Positions 8,191 through 16,774 of a DNA stretch of 64,000 bases are shown here, one piece after another (within the stretch, counting starts at the first letter, position 1; every line of letters starts with the position of its first letter). The stretch is taken from the NCBI GenBank assembly GCA_035403355.1, contig DAONFA010000002.1:62001-126000 (forward strand), written 5' to 3'. The DNA is from Candidatus Cloacimonas sp. GTDB lineage: Bacteria; Cloacimonadota; Cloacimonadia; Cloacimonadales; Cloacimonadaceae. Under the pieces are notes generated by a model that saw only the letters and a program-made list of their open reading frames with translations, was not told where the DNA came from and made no database searches. The translations under genes and the position numbers were made by a program.

Positions 8191-8721
8191 ATGACCAAAC
8201 ATAAACATAGAAAAGGTACAAAACACCATACCGGAAGGATGATCAGCATCCTTCTGATCTTATTGATTTTGCTCATTTTGATTTATAATCCCATTTCTCT
8301 GCGGTTAGCAACTATTGGGGTGGCTGTTTATTATGGCATCAATCCGGTTGTTTTTTATCGCTTAATAAAAACGGAAAGTTCTTTTCGTAGTTTTGCTATC
8401 TCTGATGCTCAAGCGATAGGTCTTGGACAGATCAGGGAATCCACCGCCTTTTATATTCACAAAGACCATAAAAGGGGTTATTTGTTTTTACCGTTATACA
8501 ATTTGAAATTGGCAGCCAAGTATTTAATTTACCTCAAAGATAAATACAAAGGCAACTGGAGTTTAACTCTGGCTGCATATAATTGGGGCGAAAGTAATGT
8601 AAATCGTCGTATTTATGGCATTCAAATTGATAAGGATAAGGATTATCGTTCTTGCTTTCAGGACATTCCGGAAACCCGTTCTTATATAAGTAAAATCCTT
8701 TATCCTAAAAATAAAGCTTGA
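8191..8721 (+). CDS. Membrane-anchored lytic transglycosylase (SLT domain)
   Basis: 176 residues. A basic N-terminus (KHKHRKGTKHH) is followed by one transmembrane helix (about 17-32), so the enzyme domain faces the periplasm. Soluble lytic transglycosylase motifs are complete: the catalytic glutamate in LIKTESSF (E62), AIGLGQI (75-81), and AAYNWGESNV (about 130). It cleaves the MurNAc-GlcNAc bond to leave an anhydro end. The protein is short, with little beyond the catalytic domain, like the small MltE/SLT enzymes tied to envelope machines. The next gene codes for a pilin-like protein, but co-function is only a guess. Confidence 0.9.
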   Translation: MTKHKHRKGTKHHTGRMISILLILLILLILIYNPISLRLATIGVAVYYGINPVVFYRLIKTESSFRSFAISDAQAIGLGQIRESTAFYIHKDHKRGYLFLPLYNLKLAAKYLIYLKDKYKGNWSLTLAAYNWGESNVNRRIYGIQIDKDKDYRSCFQDIPETRSYISKILYPKNKA

Positions 8722-8777
8722 CGAGAATAGCCACTGCCAAAAACAATAATTCAAAGAATTCATTTCAGGAGTGATTT

Positions 8778-9422
8778 ATGCCGCATAATCAACATGGAAT
8801 CTCGGTATATACTGTTCTCAGTATCATCCTTTTTATTGCTCTGGTCTTCATTCTGGCAGTACCGAATTTCTTTAATCTGGATAAGGAAAAGAACCTTGAG
8901 GACTGTGTTAATAATATGAAGCAAATTTGGGTGGCAACTACCGATTATATGCGCGATACAAATACCGATTTTAACGGTGATCTTTCTTTGCTGATAAAGA
9001 CACCTAAAAAAGATGACAATAAGCATACTTATTTGCCTGCCAATTTGTATTGCCCCGAAACCAGCCACCAGAAAAAAGAATATATGGTTTATGGCAAGTA
9101 TGTAGCGGAACAAATCGGTACCGAAACAAAACATAACTATGGAGTGATTATCTTTTGCCCGAATTTAACTCAATTTCCGAAACATATTATTCCCAAAGCT
9201 TTCTATGAAAATATGGAACCTACTCAGCTGCAAAACTATATGATTGAGGATATTGATTATATAGATACCGAAACGGGATCAAACGGCGCTAAAAAAGTTG
9301 AGCTGCTGAATAAATATGTGGAAATTTGGAAAACCGATCCTCAGGCATTTGCCAAACGCAAAGATAATAATACTGCTCTTAAAGCTATCCTTTTCCCGGA
9401 AAAATTTGCTGTCAGCGAATAG
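8778..9422 (+). CDS. Pilin-like (type II/IV pseudopilin-fold) protein without Glu5
   Basis: 214 residues. The N-terminus MPHNQHG-ISVYTVLSIILFIALVFILAVPNFF has the shape of a prepilin: a short leader ending in Gly, a 20-residue hydrophobic helix and PNFF. A region such as CVNNMKQIWVATTDYMRD follows, resembling the helix of pseudopilins (N-x-x-K-Q-I). The residue after the expected cleavage site (+1) is Ile, and +5 is Thr rather than the near-universal Glu. Several Cys and proline pairs (YCPETS, FCPNL) resemble the loops of G-type pseudopilins. A general secretion-type or orphan pilin is likely; function unknown. Confidence 0.55.
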   Translation: MPHNQHGISVYTVLSIILFIALVFILAVPNFFNLDKEKNLEDCVNNMKQIWVATTDYMRDTNTDFNGDLSLLIKTPKKDDNKHTYLPANLYCPETSHQKKEYMVYGKYVAEQIGTETKHNYGVIIFCPNLTQFPKHIIPKAFYENMEPTQLQNYMIEDIDYIDTETGSNGAKKVELLNKYVEIWKTDPQAFAKRKDNNTALKAILFPEKFAVSE

Positions 9423-9430
9423 CAGTAAGC

Positions 9431-9486
9431 TTCCGAATTCTGCTTCGGAATGAAATCCAACCTGTTATTCCTGCGCAAGCTGGAAT
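9431..9486. repeat. Two small hairpins between the pilin-like gene and folC
   Basis: TTCCGAA (9431-9437) pairs with TTCGGAA (9444-9450) across a 6-nt loop. Then ATTCCTGC (9467-9474) pairs imperfectly with GCTGGAAT (9479-9486) around GCAA. Neither has a T-run, so they look more like dispersed hairpin repeats than terminators. Confidence 0.35.
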
Positions 9487-9615
9487 CTATATTGGATATT
9501 GCACTATGCCAATTATCCGGATAACTGATGCTACTGAATTGTAAACGGTATTACTACCCCAATATGCAGCTTAACTTGTTTAAGAGCAACTAATTGCTAA
9601 AAAAAGAAGAACCCG

Positions 9616-10896
9616 ATGCTATACAATGACTTTCTGGAACATATCTTCAAACGCTATTCTGGAAATGTGAAGCTGGAACTGAACCGGATGCAAGGTTTAC
9701 TTAATGATATGGGTAATCCGGAAAAGAAGTTAAACGGTTTTCATATTGCCGGAACTAACGGAAAGGGTAGTGTTTGTGCCACTTTGGAAGCTCTCTGTAG
9801 GGATAGCGGCTTAAAAACAGCGCTGAACACTTCTCCTCATTTGATAAATTATAACGAACGCTTTCGGATTAACGGCAAAGAACCTTCCCTGCAAACGCTT
9901 CTAAATTTATATCAGCGTTATGAGACCCTCTTTGATAAATGGGAAGCATCCTTCTTTGAGATTACTACTGCTCTTGCCTTTGCAATGTTTAGTGAACAAA
10001 ATATTGATGTATCTATCATAGAAGTTGGTTTAGGTGGTCGTTTGGATGCTACCAACCTTTTTTTTCCCGATGTTGCTGTAATTACTAATATCGGACTGGA
10101 CCACACTAAAACATTAGGGGGAACTTTGGAATTGATTGCCGGAGAAAAAGCAGGCATTATAAAAGAAGGTATTCCTTTGGTTTTGGGAGCAATGGAAGAT
10201 TCCCCCCGGGCAATAATTGAAGCTGTAGCAATGGCGAAACAAGTTCCTGTCTTTCGTTATCAGCGTGATTGGCAGACCTCTATAAATAATGATAGCATTG
10301 ACGGCATCAACCTGGATTATCAATTCGGAAATTATACTTTGCCTAATCTGGAAGTAAATCTGATTGGAGAACATCAGGCAATAAATGTTGGAACGGCTCT
10401 AACCGCTTTTATTCTGTATGCCCAAAAGAAAAAACTACCTCTTGACGAGGTAGCTATTCGCCAAGCCCTGAAAAATATTTCCTGGCAAGGCAGAATGCAA
10501 GTTCTTTCTCGCAAACCAATTATCATCCTTGACGGAGCTCATAATGTGCATGGTGTGAAGGCATTGATGCAGACCCTGGAAAAACTTTTTCCTAACCGCA
10601 AGGTGAAATTTATGCTTTCCATCTTAAGAGATAAGGATTATCCTGCAATGCTCTCTCTTATCTGTTCCCGGGCAGAAATGGTCTATGTAGCTCAAAATCA
10701 ATCAGAAAGAGCTGCTACGGTAGATGAACAGGTCTCAGTAATAGCAAAATATGAGATACCCTGTAAAACAGCTCCTTCCGTTGCTGAAGCTTATGCTTTG
10801 GCTGTTCAAGAATGCAGTCCGGACGATGTTTTAATTGTTTGCGGGTCTCTTTATACAGTAGGAGAAGTTCTTTCCACTCAAAAGGATAATGCATAA
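9616..10896 (+). CDS. folC: Folylpolyglutamate synthase / dihydrofolate synthase
   Basis: 426 residues, Mur-ligase-like. The P-loop is GTNGKGS at 46-52. Other family blocks follow: SPHLINYNERFRING, FEITTALAF, VGLGGRLDATN, ITNIGLDHT, ILDGAHNVHG and CGSLYTVGEVL. It adds glutamate to dihydropteroate or to folates in the cytoplasm. Length is standard. The end overlaps the start of rnhC by 8 nt, so the two are probably translated together. Confidence 0.93.
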   Translation: MLYNDFLEHIFKRYSGNVKLELNRMQGLLNDMGNPEKKLNGFHIAGTNGKGSVCATLEALCRDSGLKTALNTSPHLINYNERFRINGKEPSLQTLLNLYQRYETLFDKWEASFFEITTALAFAMFSEQNIDVSIIEVGLGGRLDATNLFFPDVAVITNIGLDHTKTLGGTLELIAGEKAGIIKEGIPLVLGAMEDSPRAIIEAVAMAKQVPVFRYQRDWQTSINNDSIDGINLDYQFGNYTLPNLEVNLIGEHQAINVGTALTAFILYAQKKKLPLDEVAIRQALKNISWQGRMQVLSRKPIIILDGAHNVHGVKALMQTLEKLFPNRKVKFMLSILRDKDYPAMLSLICSRAEMVYVAQNQSERAATVDEQVSVIAKYEIPCKTAPSVAEAYALAVQECSPDDVLIVCGSLYTVGEVLSTQKDNA

Positions 10897-11818
10897 AGAA
10901 CTGGAAAAATACCTGTCCCATCTTCTGCCGGAATTACAGAAAACGGGAATTACTATTGAAGAACAGATAGAACTGCAATATGGCATCCAGTTGAAGGTCT
11001 CCCGACATAATTATAAAAGCATTCTGAATATCTATTATTCACATAAAAAAGGGATTACCCCTGTCCCGATGGGACCAAATAACTCCTTAAAAAAACTCTT
11101 ATGGGATTTGTGCAAATTTCAGGAAGAACTTGATTTGAAACTACCTCCAATGCATACCTGGAATGCCTGGATAGGAAGTGACGAATGCGGCAAAGGCGAT
11201 TATTTCGGTCCTTTGGTCGTTTGCGCTTTTGCCTTTGAACGAAAACAGGAAGAGGAATTTAAACACATCGGAGTGACGGATAGCAAAAAACTTAACAATG
11301 AGGAAATAATCAGAATTGCCAAATACCTCTATAAGAATTACGCTAACTGCATTCATTGCATTGTAATTAAACCGGAAAAATATAACGAACTGATAGCCAA
11401 ATTCAAAGCTCAAAAGAAAAACCTGAACGATTTGCTTGCCTGGCTGCATTCTACTGCCATCATCGCTTTGCAAAAAAAACATCCGGAAAGCGAAGGAGTG
11501 CTGGTTGACCAATTCAGTATAAACCAAAAAACAAGATTTACTTTGCTGGAAAAGCAATTTCCCCTTCCCTGCATTGAAAGAACCGGAGCTGAAATTGATC
11601 CTGCTGTTGCTGCTGCTTCCATAATTGCCCGCTATCAATTTCTGGAGGCATTTGCTGCAATGCGTGAATTCTATCAGCTGAATTTTCCCCAAGGTGCCAA
11701 TAGCAGTGTTATAAATTATGCTCAGGATTTTATTAAAAAATACGGAGAAAAACGCTTGGGCGAGGTTGCCAAACTGCATTTCAAAACTACCAGCCAGATA
11801 GAAAACTTGCCTGAATGA
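10889..11818 (+). CDS. rnhC: Ribonuclease HIII
   Basis: 309 residues. An N-terminal substrate-recognition domain (about 1-88, TBP-like) precedes the RNase H fold. The active-site block IGSDECGKGDYFGP (D98-E99, G-K-G-D) is the HIII form; RNase HII has D-E-x-G-R-G. VTDSKKL (about 132), GVLVDQFS and GAEIDPAVAAASIIAR supply the other catalytic acids and conserved helix. It cleaves RNA in RNA-DNA hybrids. Overlap with folC is 8 nt. Confidence 0.93.
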   Translation: MHKELEKYLSHLLPELQKTGITIEEQIELQYGIQLKVSRHNYKSILNIYYSHKKGITPVPMGPNNSLKKLLWDLCKFQEELDLKLPPMHTWNAWIGSDECGKGDYFGPLVVCAFAFERKQEEEFKHIGVTDSKKLNNEEIIRIAKYLYKNYANCIHCIVIKPEKYNELIAKFKAQKKNLNDLLAWLHSTAIIALQKKHPESEGVLVDQFSINQKTRFTLLEKQFPLPCIERTGAEIDPAVAAASIIARYQFLEAFAAMREFYQLNFPQGANSSVINYAQDFIKKYGEKRLGEVAKLHFKTTSQIENLPE

Positions 11819-11905
11819 TATAGTTCACGGCTTTTACCTTGACACTATCAGAGAGTATAACATCTTTGCAAAAAGCAAAATAAATTAACTGCCTTGGAGG
11901 TAGAG

Positions 11906-13129
11906 ATGCTTAAACAAGTAACAATAAAGGGCTTTAAAGGCATTACTGATCTCACCTTAAACCTTGATAAGATAAATGTTTTAATTGGTATCAACTCTTC
12001 CGGAAAAACTACTATTCTGCAAGCATTGGATTTACTGGCAAATTGCGTTTCCCGAGATGTAACGGAATATTTAAAGGATAAAAATTGGAAGGTCTCTGAT
12101 ATTAAATCCCAAATATCCAAAAGTTCATTGCTTTCCTATAGAACAATTTTTGAGTTTGAAGAAAACGGGAAACCCTTTCTTCTTATCTGGCAGATAGAAT
12201 TTAAGCTCATTTCTGCTACCAGTGTTAATCTAATTAAGGAAAGCATTTTAAAGGTAAATGGCAAATGGAAGAAAGCATATTCTAACATAGATAAACAGCA
12301 AGAGCTTTATCAAAGGGCAATGCTATTATACGTTTATAGAGACGGGATTGTGCTTTATAAAGCATTTCATGATCAGAAAGCAAAAAAACAAGAATCAGAA
12401 TTTTATTTGTCCTTGGGATCTTCGGGGCTAAAAATTATTGATTTCTCTGATAATGAAGAAATTCGCCTGCTGAAAGAATTCCTTGAACATACAACGAATT
12501 TTGAAACTCTGGCAGCTGAAAATATGCGTAGATCAAGTAGAGGAACTACAGAGGATATCGGTATCGGGGGAAAACAACTGGCTGCTTTTATAAAACAGAT
12601 GAATCCTCAGCAAAAAGACGATTACACTAAAGCAGTGCATTCAATTTTAAATAGTATGGATTCAATTGATGCTTATACAAAAGGGACTCCAGGTTGGGTA
12701 GAGTTATTTATAAACGAAAAATTCGGCTCTAATGATATTAAAGTGCGACCCTATCATATAAGTGATGGCACTTTGCGTATCCTGGCTTTCGTTGCTCTTC
12801 TGAATACAAAATACGATTCGGGTTTGCTGATGCTGGATGAAATTGAGAACGGACTAAACCCTTATATCACTACAAAAATAGTAGAACTTCTTTATAAATT
12901 TACTTCTCAAACCAGACATCAATTATTGCTTAGCACTCATAGTTCTTTAATGCTGGATGATTTTAAGCCGGAAGATATTATCTATGTTTACCGTGACAAT
13001 GATGGCAGGATTAAAACAAAGAAAGTTTTTAACACAAAAAAAATCAAGACCTTTCTGGATTATATGAGCCCGGGGGAAATCTGGATTAATCTTACTGAAA
13101 AGGAATTATTAAAACCGAATGACAATTAA
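11906..13129 (+). CDS. AAA ATPase (AAA_15/AAA_21, OLD-like), sensor of a second two-gene module
   Basis: 407 residues. It opens MLKQVTIKGFKGITDLTLNL, then Walker A GINSSGKT (28-35), an ABC-type Walker B LLMLDEIENGLNP near 306, and LSTHSSLMLDD. The start is ATG 11906, placed just after GGAGG; an in-frame TTG 12 nt upstream is masked by that site. The stop overlaps the start of the next gene by 11 nt. Sequence differs clearly from the ATPase at 3771-5078, so this is not a recent duplicate. A phage-defence or abortive-infection role is inferred from architecture. Confidence 0.8.
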   Translation: MLKQVTIKGFKGITDLTLNLDKINVLIGINSSGKTTILQALDLLANCVSRDVTEYLKDKNWKVSDIKSQISKSSLLSYRTIFEFEENGKPFLLIWQIEFKLISATSVNLIKESILKVNGKWKKAYSNIDKQQELYQRAMLLYVYRDGIVLYKAFHDQKAKKQESEFYLSLGSSGLKIIDFSDNEEIRLLKEFLEHTTNFETLAAENMRRSSRGTTEDIGIGGKQLAAFIKQMNPQQKDDYTKAVHSILNSMDSIDAYTKGTPGWVELFINEKFGSNDIKVRPYHISDGTLRILAFVALLNTKYDSGLLMLDEIENGLNPYITTKIVELLYKFTSQTRHQLLLSTHSSLMLDDFKPEDIIYVYRDNDGRIKTKKVFNTKKIKTFLDYMSPGEIWINLTEKELLKPNDN

Positions 13130-13769
13130 AGTTATCGTCTGTGGTGAAGGTTCTACTGATGTAGGGAAAAGAGATTATGAAACTTCTCAGTGGATAGATG
13201 GTCCCGCCATTGCCTATATAAAAAATGCTTCTACAAAAAAGCTGCAGATTGATGGCATAGAAAAACATAAATTGCCCAAGATTCAGAAAGTAAAATCGTT
13301 GAAAGGTCATTCCGTAAAAGCAGAAAAACTTTGCTTATACGCTATTTTACATCATTATATGGTTGCAATATGCTATGTTGATTGTGATAAAAACCCTTTT
13401 GAGAAAATTTATAAAGATATCACTGAAGGTTTCTCCTGCTATCAGGATATAGTAATCGGTATTCCAATGATTCCCAAAGCAATGATAGAATCTTGGCTGG
13501 TGGCAGATGAAAATGCCTTTTTAAAAGTTTTTGGGAAAAAACCTCCTAAACCCTATCGTCATATAGAACCGGAATCGCTTTGGGGGAAAAAAGAAGACCC
13601 TAACAGTAACTATCCAAAGAATGTCTTAAAAAGAATAGTAAGCCAGTTTAATGACAAACCTGATGATTGGCGTTACGCTCTTGCCCGGAACTCAAGTTCT
13701 AAAACCTTATTGCTAAAATGCCCTGTTAGTTATGGCAGATTTCTTTGTGATATGAAGAAGATTAAATAG
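13119..13769 (+). CDS. TOPRIM-like (DUF4276-type) partner of the upstream ATPase
   Basis: 216 residues. VIVCGEGSTDVGKRD places a glutamate at E10. AICYVDCDKN gives an acidic D88-x-D90, the TOPRIM metal-binding arrangement. IPMIPKAMIESWLVAD resembles the conserved 'P...iEaWllaD' block of DUF4276/RloB-like proteins. It overlaps the ATPase gene by 11 nt. Together they form the same design as the 3.2-5.1 kb pair (ATPase first, small TOPRIM protein second) but from another subfamily. Nuclease activity is likely by fold, untested. Confidence 0.65.
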   Translation: MTIKVIVCGEGSTDVGKRDYETSQWIDGPAIAYIKNASTKKLQIDGIEKHKLPKIQKVKSLKGHSVKAEKLCLYAILHHYMVAICYVDCDKNPFEKIYKDITEGFSCYQDIVIGIPMIPKAMIESWLVADENAFLKVFGKKPPKPYRHIEPESLWGKKEDPNSNYPKNVLKRIVSQFNDKPDDWRYALARNSSSKTLLLKCPVSYGRFLCDMKKIK

Positions 13770-13854
13770 CTGTTAGAGAGTGGAAATAATATTGCTATTT
13801 TAAGCTATAAATCCCTTTGCCTAATTTGTTTTGCCTGTATAACATAAAAACTAT

Positions 13855-13882
13855 TTGACATTTGGCTTTTATTAAATATTAT
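13855..13882 (+). promoter_or_regulatory. Promoter of the add-gmhA-nuclease operon
   Basis: Perfect -35 TTGACA (13855-13860), a 16-nt spacer, and TATTAT (13877-13882), 30 nt before the add ATG. One of the best sigma-70-like promoters visible in the window. Confidence 0.55.
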
Positions 13883-13911
13883 GTCTGTTAAAGAAGAAAG
13901 AGGATGAAAAA

Positions 13912-14991
13912 ATGAAAATCAAGATGACCAAAGAATTCATTAAAAAACTACCCAAGACGGATTTGCATGTGCATTTGGATGGCAGCGTCCGCATTGAGAC
14001 CATAATTGATTTGGCAAAAAAGTATAATATCAAGCTGCCGACAATGGAACCTGCTGAATTACGCAAACTTTTGGTTTGCGGAGAACAAACAATAAGCTTG
14101 GATGATTATTTACGCGCTTTTCCCATCGTAAACCTCGTTTTACAAAATGAGGAAGGACTACGACGCGCTGCTTATGAACTGGCAGAAGATGCCGCAGCAG
14201 AAAATGTGCGTTATATGGAGGTGCGTTATTCTCCTATTTTGCATACCGATCAGGGACTAAAACTTACAGAAATCTCTCAGGCAGTTATTGATGGCTTACA
14301 ACAGGGAGAAAGAGATTTTGGTATTAAGACAGGTGTTATTATTTGCGGTATTAGAAATATGGATCCCAATACTTCTTTGAAGCTGGCTGAATTGGCAGTT
14401 GCCTTCAAAAACAAAGGAGTTATTGGTTTTGACCTCGCTGGAGGTGAATATAAACATCCCGCCAAAGACCATAAAGAGGCATTTGATTTGGCTTTGCACA
14501 ATAACCTGAATATTACTATCCATGCAGGTGAAGCTTATGGTCCGGAAAGCATCCATCAGGCATTACACTATTGCGGAACCCATAGAATTGGTCATGGAAC
14601 ACGGTTGGTGGAAGATGGAGACCTGTTAAATTATGTTAATGACCACAGGATTCCTTTAGAGATTTGTTTAACCAGCAATCTGCATACAAAAGCTGTTTCC
14701 GATATCCGCAGTCATCCTATTGATTTTTATATAGATTATGGCTTGCGGGTTACGCTTAATACCGATAACAGAACCATCAGCAATACTACCGTAACCGATG
14801 AATATATGCTGGCGATAAATGAACTCGGTTTAGATTACGCTACCGTGAAATATATCATTTTAAACGGTTTCAAAAGTGCCTTTCTGCCCTATAAAGAAAG
14901 AGTGCGGTTAATAAATCAGACCCTGAAAGAAATTGATGAGATTGAGGAACAGGAATTGAAAACCAAAGTTAAAATGAAGGAAAACCTGTAA
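13912..14991 (+). CDS. add: Adenosine deaminase
   Basis: 359 residues, amidohydrolase TIM barrel. Metal and catalytic motifs are present: TDLHVHLDGS (H19, H21), TIHAGEAYG, HRIGHGTRL, LTSNLHTKAV and VTLNTDNR (the D-D of many ADAs is D-N here). It deaminates adenosine or deoxyadenosine to inosine for purine salvage. A good promoter lies upstream. The gene is followed 12 nt later by gmhA, suggesting an operon without an obvious shared pathway. Confidence 0.9.
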   Translation: MKIKMTKEFIKKLPKTDLHVHLDGSVRIETIIDLAKKYNIKLPTMEPAELRKLLVCGEQTISLDDYLRAFPIVNLVLQNEEGLRRAAYELAEDAAAENVRYMEVRYSPILHTDQGLKLTEISQAVIDGLQQGERDFGIKTGVIICGIRNMDPNTSLKLAELAVAFKNKGVIGFDLAGGEYKHPAKDHKEAFDLALHNNLNITIHAGEAYGPESIHQALHYCGTHRIGHGTRLVEDGDLLNYVNDHRIPLEICLTSNLHTKAVSDIRSHPIDFYIDYGLRVTLNTDNRTISNTTVTDEYMLAINELGLDYATVKYIILNGFKSAFLPYKERVRLINQTLKEIDEIEEQELKTKVKMKENL

Positions 14992-15003
14992 GGAGCATTT
15001 ATT

Positions 15004-15612
15004 TTGCAAAACATAATCAGGAATACCTTACAAGAGGCGGAACGCACAATTTCCCAAGTGCTTACTAACACAATTATGCTGCAACAAATTGAGGCGATGG
15101 CAAAACAAATGGCTGCTGTCTTGTTGCAAAGGGGTAAACTGATTGCCTTTGGAAATGGCGGTTCAATGTGTGATGCCATTCATTTTGCGGAAGAGCTTTC
15201 AGGGCGTTTCAATAAAGACCGTGAAGCACTTCCGGCTATTGCTTTAAGCGATCCCGGTTATTTAAGTTGCGTAGCCAATGATTATGGCTGGGATAATGTT
15301 TTTGCCAGAGGTGTGGAGGCATTTGCCTTAAAAGGGGATTTGGTTTTGGGCATTTCCACCAGCGGCAATTCCAGCAATATTATCAACGCTTTGGAAACAG
15401 CTAAAAGGAAGGAATGTTTCACAGCATCTTTATTAGGAAAAGAAGGCGGCAAACTGAAAGGAAGCTGTGATTACGAAATTATCGTGCCCTCTGATAATAC
15501 AGCTCGCATTCAGGAAATTCATGGAATTATCATCCATCTGCTGATTGAATTGATAGAATATGAGCTGTTTACAAATCCTAAAGAAAATCCCCAATCCAAA
15601 TTATGCTGCTAA
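15004..15612 (+). CDS. gmhA: Phosphoheptose (sedoheptulose-7-phosphate) isomerase
   Basis: 202 residues, SIS domain. FGNGGSMCDAIHFAEELSGRF and LGISTSGNSSNI are the sugar-phosphate binding loops. DPGYLSCVANDYGWDNVF and QEIHGIIIHLLIELIE are characteristic of GmhA. It makes D-glycero-D-manno-heptose 7-phosphate, the first step to the LPS-core heptose. The start is TTG, 12 nt after the add stop and preceded by AAGGAG; no in-frame ATG fits. A heptosyltransferase-type gene is found at 24865. Confidence 0.9.
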   Translation: MQNIIRNTLQEAERTISQVLTNTIMLQQIEAMAKQMAAVLLQRGKLIAFGNGGSMCDAIHFAEELSGRFNKDREALPAIALSDPGYLSCVANDYGWDNVFARGVEAFALKGDLVLGISTSGNSSNIINALETAKRKECFTASLLGKEGGKLKGSCDYEIIVPSDNTARIQEIHGIIIHLLIELIEYELFTNPKENPQSKLCC

Positions 15613-15624
15613 AATAAGGAAAAA

Positions 15625-16677
15625 ATGTTTAAGAATAAACTAAAACCCTTTCTGCTAATACTGCTATTCACTGTTGCTTTTTGCCTGAATGCAGATTATT
15701 ACGACGGCGTTATCAATTTAACCGGTGATGCTCTTTTCAATGGTTTACGGACTTTAATTTCCAATAATACCAATACCAGTTATGATGCCTCTAAGGTTGT
15801 TCTCTATCAAACCCTGGATAACTTTGATGGCTATGTAACCTGTGTTTATACGGGACAGGAATATAATGTGGGATTTAACTATACGGGAAGTACCAATCCC
15901 AATACGGAACATACTTATGCCCAAAGCTGGTTCAATGGAACTAATACAGATAAAAAGAAATCAGACCTCCATCATCTGTTTATAACTAATTCCGTGGTAA
16001 ACAGTTCTCGGGGTAATTATCCTTTTGATGTTGTTGCCAATCATAATACTGCCACTGTTTATTACACTTACACACCCTGGCAAAGTTACCGGGGTAATAA
16101 TGCTCAAAACAGAATGGTTTTTGAGCCCGCAGATGAATTTAAGGGTAATATTGCCAGGGCGTTACTTTATTTTTATACTCGCTACAGCGGAGAAAGTTTA
16201 GTTCAGCAAAATGTGGATATGTTACCTACATTGCTTATTTGGCATAGCTTTGATCCTCCGGATGCTGCAGAAATTACTCGTAACACGGGTGTTTATAATT
16301 ACCAAAATAACCGCAATCCTTATATTGACCATCCGGAATTTGTAGCTAAAATATGGGGCGGAAATGATGTAGAGGATGTTGTTTTACCTGCTGTTCCCGA
16401 GTTTACAATCAATGCTGTTTATCCCAATCCTTTTATTTCTGAACTGAACATTGGCATCACTACTTTAAAGTCAGCTCTATTAACAACTTCTATCTATAAC
16501 CTCAAGGGGCAATTGGTTTATAGTGAAAGCAGCGTATTATCTGCAGGAGAAAACAAGGTCTTTTGGCAAGGACAAGATAATAAGGGACATAATATTCCTG
16601 CCGGAGTTTATTTGATAAAAGTGCAAAGTGGAGATAAACAAGCGGTTACCAAGGTCTGGAAAGTGGCAGGTGATTAA
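15625..16677 (+). CDS. Secreted endonuclease I-family nuclease with C-terminal sorting domain
   Basis: 350 residues. A signal peptide (1-22) is followed by an endonuclease I (NucM/PF04231-like) domain with NTEHTYAQSWF, SDLHHLFITN, KGNIARALLYFYTRY and NRNPYIDHPEFV. H-H and the N-R-N-P block are the metal and catalytic region. The last 80 residues (VYPNPFISELNI ... IYNLKGQLVYSES ... GVYLIKVQSG) form a FlgD-like/Por-type sorting domain, implying outer-membrane translocation of T9SS type. It may degrade extracellular DNA or RNA for nutrients. It follows gmhA by 12 nt. Confidence 0.88.
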   Translation: MFKNKLKPFLLILLFTVAFCLNADYYDGVINLTGDALFNGLRTLISNNTNTSYDASKVVLYQTLDNFDGYVTCVYTGQEYNVGFNYTGSTNPNTEHTYAQSWFNGTNTDKKKSDLHHLFITNSVVNSSRGNYPFDVVANHNTATVYYTYTPWQSYRGNNAQNRMVFEPADEFKGNIARALLYFYTRYSGESLVQQNVDMLPTLLIWHSFDPPDAAEITRNTGVYNYQNNRNPYIDHPEFVAKIWGGNDVEDVVLPAVPEFTINAVYPNPFISELNIGITTLKSALLTTSIYNLKGQLVYSESSVLSAGENKVFWQGQDNKGHNIPAGVYLIKVQSGDKQAVTKVWKVAGD

Positions 16678-16680
16678 AAA

Positions 16681-16741
16681 GGTTGAGAGGGTTGAGAAAG
16701 TTGAGAGGGTTTAGAAGGTTGAGAAGGTTGAGAGAGTTGAA
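16681..16741. repeat. 9-bp tandem repeat, about 6.8 copies
   Basis: Consensus GGTTGAGAR repeated head to tail: GGTTGAGAG, GGTTGAGAA, AGTTGAGAG, GGTTTAGAA, GGTTGAGAA, GGTTGAGAG, then AGTTGAA. It starts 3 nt after the nuclease stop and runs into a GTTGA-type hairpin (16736-16753). Confidence 0.85.
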
Positions 16742-16753
16742 GTCCTCATCAAC
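16736..16753. repeat. GTTGA-type hairpin repeat, copy 1
   Basis: GTTGAAG - TCCT - CATCAAC. Five outer pairs and one inner G-C pair, with an A-A mismatch. It matches copies at 31378, 31468 and 59232 in stem ends, loop size and pyrimidine loop. Confidence 0.5.
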
Positions 16754-16774
16754 CACATTGTTCAGCTGTAATCA

